Source: Acidobacteriota bacterium (GTDB lineage: Bacteria; Acidobacteriota; Vicinamibacteria; Vicinamibacterales; CAVVIG01). From it: a stretch of DNA of 9,864 nucleotides. A program made the translations under genes and the position numbers. Where the stretch lies: the NCBI GenBank assembly GCA_003222455.1, contig QHWF01000053.1, forward strand, positions 1 through 9,864, written 5' to 3'. The notes below the pieces were generated by a model that saw nothing but the letters and a program-made list of their open reading frames with translations, was not told the DNA's origin and searched no databases. This document shows, piece after piece, positions 5,906-9,864 of the stretch; position 1 is the stretch's first letter; each line of letters opens with the position of its first letter.

Positions 5906-7309
5906 TCATCGTGCACGCCGGCGGCCGAGGAGATACACGACGGTGCCGATCCCGACGAGCGCCAGAGACGCGCCGACCACTTTCACCACGAACAGCGTCT
6001 TGTCCGGTTCCTCGTCGGGCGGCACACACGAGAGCACGATCGAAATGGCGGTGACAGCGAATCCGACCGACGCGAGCGCGGTTGCCGCCGCTCGGCCGCC
6101 GGGCACGCGAATGACGTCTGGGGCAGCCGGCTCGCGCTGCAGCACGATCATCGCCGCGAACATGAAGAGGAACGGAATGAAGTACGCGATGATGCCCATG
6201 CTGACGAGCGCGTCGTAGGCGCCGTGCACCGACGTCTTCGCCTGGCCGAGAAAGATGAACACGCCGGCGATCAGCGCCTGCACGAGCAGCGCGACATACG
6301 GCGTGCGCCATTGCGGGTGGAGCCGGCCGAACGCCTCGGGCAGATACCGATCGATGCCGGCAACGAACGGCAGCCGCGCCGTCGCCGCGAACCAGCCGCC
6401 AACGCCTCCGAGCGCGTTCACCGTCACGAGGATCGCGCCGAGCGGCACCAGCCACGGCATCCCCGCCCTTGTGCACATCGCCTGAATGGCCTGCATCGCG
6501 CCCTGCAGCCCCGACACCTGCTCCCTCGGTATCGCCAGCAGGACGCTGACTGTCGCCGCGATATAGAGGAACGTGACGATCGCGCCGGCGGTCAGAATGG
6601 CGCGCGGCACGGTGCGGCGTGCATCGTGAATTTCCTCGCCCATGGTCGAACCGCTCTCCACGCCGCCGAACGCAAACGCAATGGTCGACCAGAAAATCAC
6701 GTCCTTCAAGCTCGTGCTCGGCGCGAGGGTGTGCGGCGTGATCGGCGTCGCGGTACCGAACCGGCTCCATGAGATCGCCCCGAGCACCATCAGCAGCAGC
6801 GCGGGAATCCAACCGGCCACCGCGCCGATGTTGTTCAGCCACTTGCCGACGTCGAGACCGACGACGTTCATGGTGACCGCGAGCGTCAGCCCCGCGAGCG
6901 CGAAGACAATGAAATAGGCGGGCTGCGAATTGAGCGGCTGCCACGCCGCGCCGCCGATGAACAGCGCGTTCGCCGCACCGAAATACAGCAGCCCCGGAAA
7001 GTACGGCAGGTTCGAGCCCCAGTACGTCCAGCCGGTGATGAAGGCGGCGTACGGCCCGAAGGCGCGCTTGCTCCAGACGTAGACACCGCCTTCCTCCGGA
7101 TACCGCGACGACAGCTCGAGCACCGTGAATACCAGCGGCACGAAGAGACCGAGCGCCGCGATCACCCAGATGACGAGCGCGCTGGGGCCGGCCGCAGCAG
7201 CGGTCGCCACCCAGCGCAGGCTGAAGCTCGTGACGATGTAGAAGAGAAGCAGGTCGCGAAACCCGAGGACGCGGCGAAGCTGCCCGGTGGTGCCGACGCT
7301 GTTTGTCAT
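5906..7309 (-). CDS. APC-superfamily amino acid/organic-cation permease
   Basis: This 467-residue inner-membrane transporter has about 12 hydrophobic segments, near 15-38, 44-65, 85-115, 131-150, 160-180, 203-222, 237-259, 283-310, 337-355, 368-390, 410-428 and 438-461. Landmarks of the APC family are ELSSRYPEEGGVYVWSKRAF (65-84) after helix 2 and FGGVESGSTMGEEIHDARRT (214-233) followed by VPRAI, the helix-6 signature. Members exchange or symport amino acids, polyamines and related compounds. Helix 1 reads LLLFYIVTSFSLRWVATAAA and lacks the usual Gly-x-Gly unwound motif, so the substrate site may differ from the standard amino acid transporters. The ATG at 7309 overlaps the stop of the upstream NUDIX gene as ATGA, indicating translational coupling and co-transcription. 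A 522-codon frame on the same strand is a shadow of this gene. Confidence 0.9.
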   Translation of the reverse strand: MTNSVGTTGQLRRVLGFRDLLLFYIVTSFSLRWVATAAAAGPSALVIWVIAALGLFVPLVFTVLELSSRYPEEGGVYVWSKRAFGPYAAFITGWTYWGSNLPYFPGLLYFGAANALFIGGAAWQPLNSQPAYFIVFALAGLTLAVTMNVVGLDVGKWLNNIGAVAGWIPALLLMVLGAISWSRFGTATPITPHTLAPSTSLKDVIFWSTIAFAFGGVESGSTMGEEIHDARRTVPRAILTAGAIVTFLYIAATVSVLLAIPREQVSGLQGAMQAIQAMCTRAGMPWLVPLGAILVTVNALGGVGGWFAATARLPFVAGIDRYLPEAFGRLHPQWRTPYVALLVQALIAGVFIFLGQAKTSVHGAYDALVSMGIIAYFIPFLFMFAAMIVLQREPAAPDVIRVPGGRAAATALASVGFAVTAISIVLSCVPPDEEPDKTLFVVKVVGASLALVGIGTVVYLLGRRRAR

Positions 7310-8205
7310 GCCTCAGCCACCCAGCGGCCGTCCACACGCGCGAACCGTGTTTCCGACAACCGGCTCTCCTCATGCGCCGGCTCTGGATGAAACGGATCGC
7401 CGGGCATCACGAGCAGGTGCCGGCCGCCGTGATCGAGAATCACTGGCTCGCGCCGCACGACCCGCCGCTGTCGCGCCCAGGCCAGCGCATCGTCCACCGA
7501 TGTGAACGGTTCGATCTCGCGGAGCGTGGCCCATGTCGGCGGCGGAAGCACGATGTCGTTCGCGCGCGCCCCGGCAATCGCGGCGGCGGCGGAGAGCCAC
7601 GTGCTCTCTGTCGTCTCCCGGTCGTCGTGCGCCGGTGTTTGATGAGGCGGTACGCGCGTCATGAAGAACCGTGTGTCGAACCGGCGCGTATCGACGGGCG
7701 GCGTCACCCAGTGCGCAAAATGGATCAGCGAGTCGAATGCGAGCCGCAGGCGCTCGCGCTCGAGAATGGATCGAAAACGCTGCTGGCCCCGATGCAGCTC
7801 ATGTCGATAATCGGCGAACCGGGCGTGAGTCTCGCCGCCGGCGAGCGAGACGAAATCGCCGCCGGCGTCACGGGCCAGCAGGACGCCGGCTTCCTCGAAC
7901 AACTCCCGGGCGGCCGCGACATGATGCGCCATCGCTTCGTCTACCGGAAGCTCGCCCAGCTGCGTCGTGGCATGCGCCATCCCGTCGCACCACGATTCGT
8001 CAGCGTCATGGTCTGCCGGATCGATCGCCCCACCAGGAAACACATGCGCTCCGGCCATGAAGGCCGTGCCTTCGTGGCGCCGGACCATGAACACTTCGGG
8101 ACACCCGCTGGTATCGCGCAGCACGATCACGGTAGAAGCCAGGCGAGGCACGAGCACGGAACCGCCGGATGCCACGATCGACAATAGTAACGAATTCACA
8201 CACAT
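7306..8205 (-). CDS. NUDIX hydrolase, NUDT19 (acyl-CoA diphosphatase)-like
   Basis: This cytoplasmic protein of up to 299 residues cleaves a diphosphate bond linked to a nucleoside-type group. PRLASTVIVLRD (20-31) opens the fold, VFPGGAIDPADHDADE (55-70) begins the NUDIX motif, and HHVAAARELFEEAGVLL (94-110) completes it with R100, E101, E104, E105 and G107. About 40 residues separate the two halves, as in the NUDT19 branch, and HFAHWVTPP with RRFDTRFF (162-181) is another mark of that branch. NUDT19 acts on CoA and acyl-CoA, so a CoA-like substrate is reasonable but unproven. It is the first gene of a coupled pair with the APC permease. The ATG at 8205 overlaps the divergent gene's ATG and has only weak ribosome-site sequence. 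GTG at 8175, 8157 or 8151 would give an N-terminus closer to the family's, with GGCGG just before 8157. The coordinates are the longest form. Confidence 0.87.
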   Translation of the reverse strand: MCVNSLLLSIVASGGSVLVPRLASTVIVLRDTSGCPEVFMVRRHEGTAFMAGAHVFPGGAIDPADHDADESWCDGMAHATTQLGELPVDEAMAHHVAAARELFEEAGVLLARDAGGDFVSLAGGETHARFADYRHELHRGQQRFRSILERERLRLAFDSLIHFAHWVTPPVDTRRFDTRFFMTRVPPHQTPAHDDRETTESTWLSAAAAIAGARANDIVLPPPTWATLREIEPFTSVDDALAWARQRRVVRREPVILDHGGRHLLVMPGDPFHPEPAHEESRLSETRFARVDGRWVAEA

Positions 8206-9292
8206 GGACCTGAACGCAAAGATCGCGGCGCTGCTGAGGGACTTCGCCGCCGTTCAGACGTCCAAACTGAAGATGTGGGGGTACAGGCGCGCGGCCGCGG
8301 CGGTCCTCGCGCTCGAAGAGCCGATTGAAACGCTGCTCCAGCCGGACGGCACGCTGCGCAAGACTCCGAATATCGGTCCTTCTTCCTCACGCATCATCCT
8401 CGAGGTGCTGCAGACCGGCACGTCGGCGACCGTCGAACAGACGATTGCGGGGAGCGATCAGGTCGTGGACGTGGACCGGCGCCGCGGACTGCGCGGTCAT
8501 TTCCTGAGCCGGTCGCAGGTGGTCGCTGCCCTGAAGAATCGGCGGCTGAAGGGACCTCGCCTCGCCGATTACCGTGGCGATCTGCAGATGCACTCCACCT
8601 GGAGCGACGGAACCCAGACGCTCGACGACATCGTCCGGACGGGAATCGCCCGCGGATATCAGTTCTGCGCAGTGACGGACCATTCCTACGGGCTGCCCAT
8701 TGCGCGCGGGGTGTCGATGCAGCGCCTGTTCGAGCAGCACCGTGCGATCGATCGCATCAATGCACGCGCCGGCGGCACGTTCCGGCTGCTTAAAGGCATC
8801 GAAGCGAATATTCGCGCCGATGGATCGGTGGACATGACGCCTGGAGAACTGCGCCAGCTCGAAGTCGTGGTAGCCGCCCCGCATTCCGGGCTGCGGTCCG
8901 CGGCGGATCAGACCGCGCGCATGATCAAGGCGGTGGCGACACCAGGCGTCCATATTCTCGGGCATCCGCGAGGCCGGAAGTATGGATCGCGGCCCGGCGT
9001 CTCGGCCGATTGGGAACAGGTGTTCGAAGCGGCCGCGCGCGCGAACGTCGCGGTGGAAATCGACGGCGATCCGCACCGGCAGGACATCGATTACGATCTC
9101 GCGGCCCTGGCGATTCACGCCGGCTGTCTCTTCGCCCTCGACAGCGACGCGCATTCGACCGCTGAACTGAGTTACGCGGAAACCGCCGTCGCGCACGCGC
9201 GGCTGGCGGGCGTTCCGCCCGATCGCATCGTGAATTGCTGGCCGCTGGATCGATTAGTCGAGTGGTTGCAGGCGGCCCGAACATCCGGCTGA
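8204..9292 (+). CDS. PolX-like HhH-PHP protein lacking polymerase core
   Basis: This 362-residue cytoplasmic protein joins the first and last parts of a bacterial family-X DNA polymerase. Residues 1-82 match the 8-kDa domain: an IAALLRDFAAVQ helix, GYRRAAAAVLALEEPIETL (26-44) and the helix-hairpin-helix LRKTPNIGPSSSRIILEVLQ (51-70). After a linker of about 40 residues comes the PHP phosphoesterase domain (about 122-357). Likely metal ligands are H130 and D135 in DLQMHSTWSDG, D159 and H160, E200 in GIEANI, H227 in APHSG, H254 in GHPRGR, and D315 with H317 in DSDAHS. Q128 replaces the first His of the HxH motif, as I recall for PolX-type PHP domains. The palm and fingers are absent with no sign of decay. 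In PolX the PHP domain is a 3'-5' exonuclease and repair phosphatase, so a DNA-end or DNA-repair phosphoesterase is likely. No Shine-Dalgarno precedes the ATG at 8204. Confidence 0.88.
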   Translation: MDLNAKIAALLRDFAAVQTSKLKMWGYRRAAAAVLALEEPIETLLQPDGTLRKTPNIGPSSSRIILEVLQTGTSATVEQTIAGSDQVVDVDRRRGLRGHFLSRSQVVAALKNRRLKGPRLADYRGDLQMHSTWSDGTQTLDDIVRTGIARGYQFCAVTDHSYGLPIARGVSMQRLFEQHRAIDRINARAGGTFRLLKGIEANIRADGSVDMTPGELRQLEVVVAAPHSGLRSAADQTARMIKAVATPGVHILGHPRGRKYGSRPGVSADWEQVFEAAARANVAVEIDGDPHRQDIDYDLAALAIHAGCLFALDSDAHSTAELSYAETAVAHARLAGVPPDRIVNCWPLDRLVEWLQAARTSG

Positions 9293-9302
9293 CCACCGCA
9301 GC

Positions 9303-9329
9303 GCTACCAGCCCGTGGTGAAACTCCAGC
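9303..9329 (+). repeat. Dispersed 27-nt repeat, copy 2
   Basis: This is the same-orientation partner of 3586-3612 (23 of 27 identical), starting 11 nt after the PHP gene stop. Part of it folds with the following sequence through CCAGCC/GGCTGG, and CCAGC (9325-9329) can also pair with GCTGG (9338-9342). Confidence 0.65.
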
Positions 9330-9372
9330 TGCATCCGGCTGGCTACGTTGCTCCTCGTTCAACGTCACGATC

Positions 9373-9441
9373 GAACGCAAAGGTCGCAAAGCACGCAAAG
9401 GAAACCGGGATTTCTCTGCGGCCTTCGCGGCCTTTGCGTTC
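9373..9441. repeat. 9-bp-periodic hairpin element, CGCAAAG variant
   Basis: The left arm contains CGCAAAGGT, CGCAAAGCA and CGCAAAGGA (9376-9402). The right arm (9411-9441) is its near-complement, with the repeating TTTGCG and TTCGCG units. The arms begin and end with GAACGCAAAGG / CCTTTGCGTTC and enclose a loop of about 6 nt. Placement between two convergent genes suits a two-way transcript end. The design matches 5806-5873 but the unit sequence differs. Confidence 0.75.
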
Positions 9442-9484
9442 CAAGGCGGCGTGGGTTAGTCGGGCACGCTCCTGGCGAGGATGG

Positions 9485-9864
9485 TCAGCCGGACCACAGC
9501 GATCGTCCTGTGATCTCGCGATGATCGAGTCCCGCCGCGCGATCGAGCTTCGCGACAATCGGCGGCAGTTCCGCCCGGAACCGCCATTCATCCGCCCGGC
9601 CCCCAGCCGACTGGAACGCGTTCCGCCAACACTCCCACCAGGGTGCGACGAACCGGGCCAGCGGCTCGACGATGAGCACGCGATCGCCCTGCGCGATGCG
9701 GGCGAGGACTTGAGTCAGCAACACCTGCCGGGCGCCATCCGCCAGTTCGTTCACGGCAAACGCCGCCACGATGCGCGCCGGGCCTTTCTGCAACGTCGCC
9801 GTCGCGAAATCCGCTTGACGCGTACGCCCCTCGAGGCCGAAGGTGCGATAGGTGTGCGACGCTT
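9485..9864 (-). CDS. Probable SAM-dependent methyltransferase, C-terminal part
   Basis: The frame is open from the window edge for about 125 codons to TGA at 9485-9487, so the gene's start lies outside. The sequence IVAAFAVNELADGARQVLL followed by DRVLIVEPLARFVAPWWECW matches the middle-to-late strands of a Rossmann-type methyltransferase: the AF-NEL segment and the VLIVEPL strand recall Rsm22-like and related class I enzymes. The glycine-rich SAM motif would lie upstream, beyond the window. A TTG at 9793 could be taken for a start, but the coding frame continues well past it with similar composition, so the edge-truncated reading is preferred. The substrate cannot be judged. The gene converges on the PHP gene. 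Confidence 0.6.
   Translation of the reverse strand, partial: ASHTYRTFGLEGRTRQADFATATLQKGPARIVAAFAVNELADGARQVLLTQVLARIAQGDRVLIVEPLARFVAPWWECWRNAFQSAGGRADEWRFRAELPPIVAKLDRAAGLDHREITGRSLWSG

Larger units (their letters stand above)
9293..9484. other. Spacer between convergent genes carrying two repeat families
   Basis: The 192 bases between the PHP gene and the methyltransferase gene contain the 27-nt repeat copy 2, a CCAGCC (9307-9312) / GGCTGG (9337-9342) pairing around it, and a 9-bp-periodic hairpin (9373-9441). No small gene is evident on either strand. Confidence 0.6.

Noticed and set aside
5229..6218. 329-codon + strand open frame crossing the 5806-5873 hairpin
   Set aside because: It runs across two genes and a spacer on the opposite strand and has no domain signature.
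5805..7373. 522-codon minus-strand open frame, longer than the permease frame it overlaps
   Set aside because: Its translation is Arg/Ala/Gly-rich with no domain, while the overlapping frame gives a clear 12-helix APC permease; it is a high-GC shadow.

Overview
The window is high-GC, compactly coded bacterial chromosome. Its gene content points to Acidobacteriota (possibly a Vicinamibacteria-like lineage): an orphan duplicated MacB/FtsX permease of the ADOP type, a secreted M64 zinc peptidase, a lysine/alanine-rich H1-like protein, and dispersed hairpins built from 9-base units. The lineage is inferred from these features and not from a marker gene. No rRNA, tRNA, CRISPR array, transposase, phage gene or replication origin was found.

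Layout. 1-211 has no gene I can support. 212-838 (+) is a minimal nucleotidyltransferase-fold protein. It converges on a long ADOP permease (871-3303, -). 3304-3876 is a gene-poor stretch holding an apparent HxlR/SCP2 regulator remnant (3421-3561, +), a short dispersed repeat (3586-3612) and a perfect 10-bp hairpin (3740-3764). Then come two minus-strand genes: a 115-residue H1-like protein (3877-4224) and an exported M64 peptidase (4317-5738). A 9-bp-periodic hairpin (5806-5873) separates them from a translationally coupled minus-strand pair, a NUDT19-like NUDIX hydrolase (7306-8205) and an APC-superfamily permease (5906-7309), which overlap by ATGA. Divergent from that pair, with start codons overlapping in one CATG, is a PolX-like protein on the + strand (8204-9292) with the HhH and PHP parts but no polymerase core. 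The 9293-9484 spacer holds a second copy of the short repeat and a second 9-bp-periodic hairpin. The window ends inside a likely methyltransferase gene (9485-9864, -).

Working together. Only the NUDIX/APC pair shows clear co-expression, which suggests uptake of an amino-acid-like or other organic-cation compound alongside nucleotide or CoA-derivative clean-up; the substrate cannot be read from sequence. The other genes look like independent single-gene units. I do not see a multi-gene defence or biosynthetic system. The most notable items are the PolX derivative lacking the polymerase domain, the paired repeat elements in spacers, and the regulator relic next to the ADOP permease.
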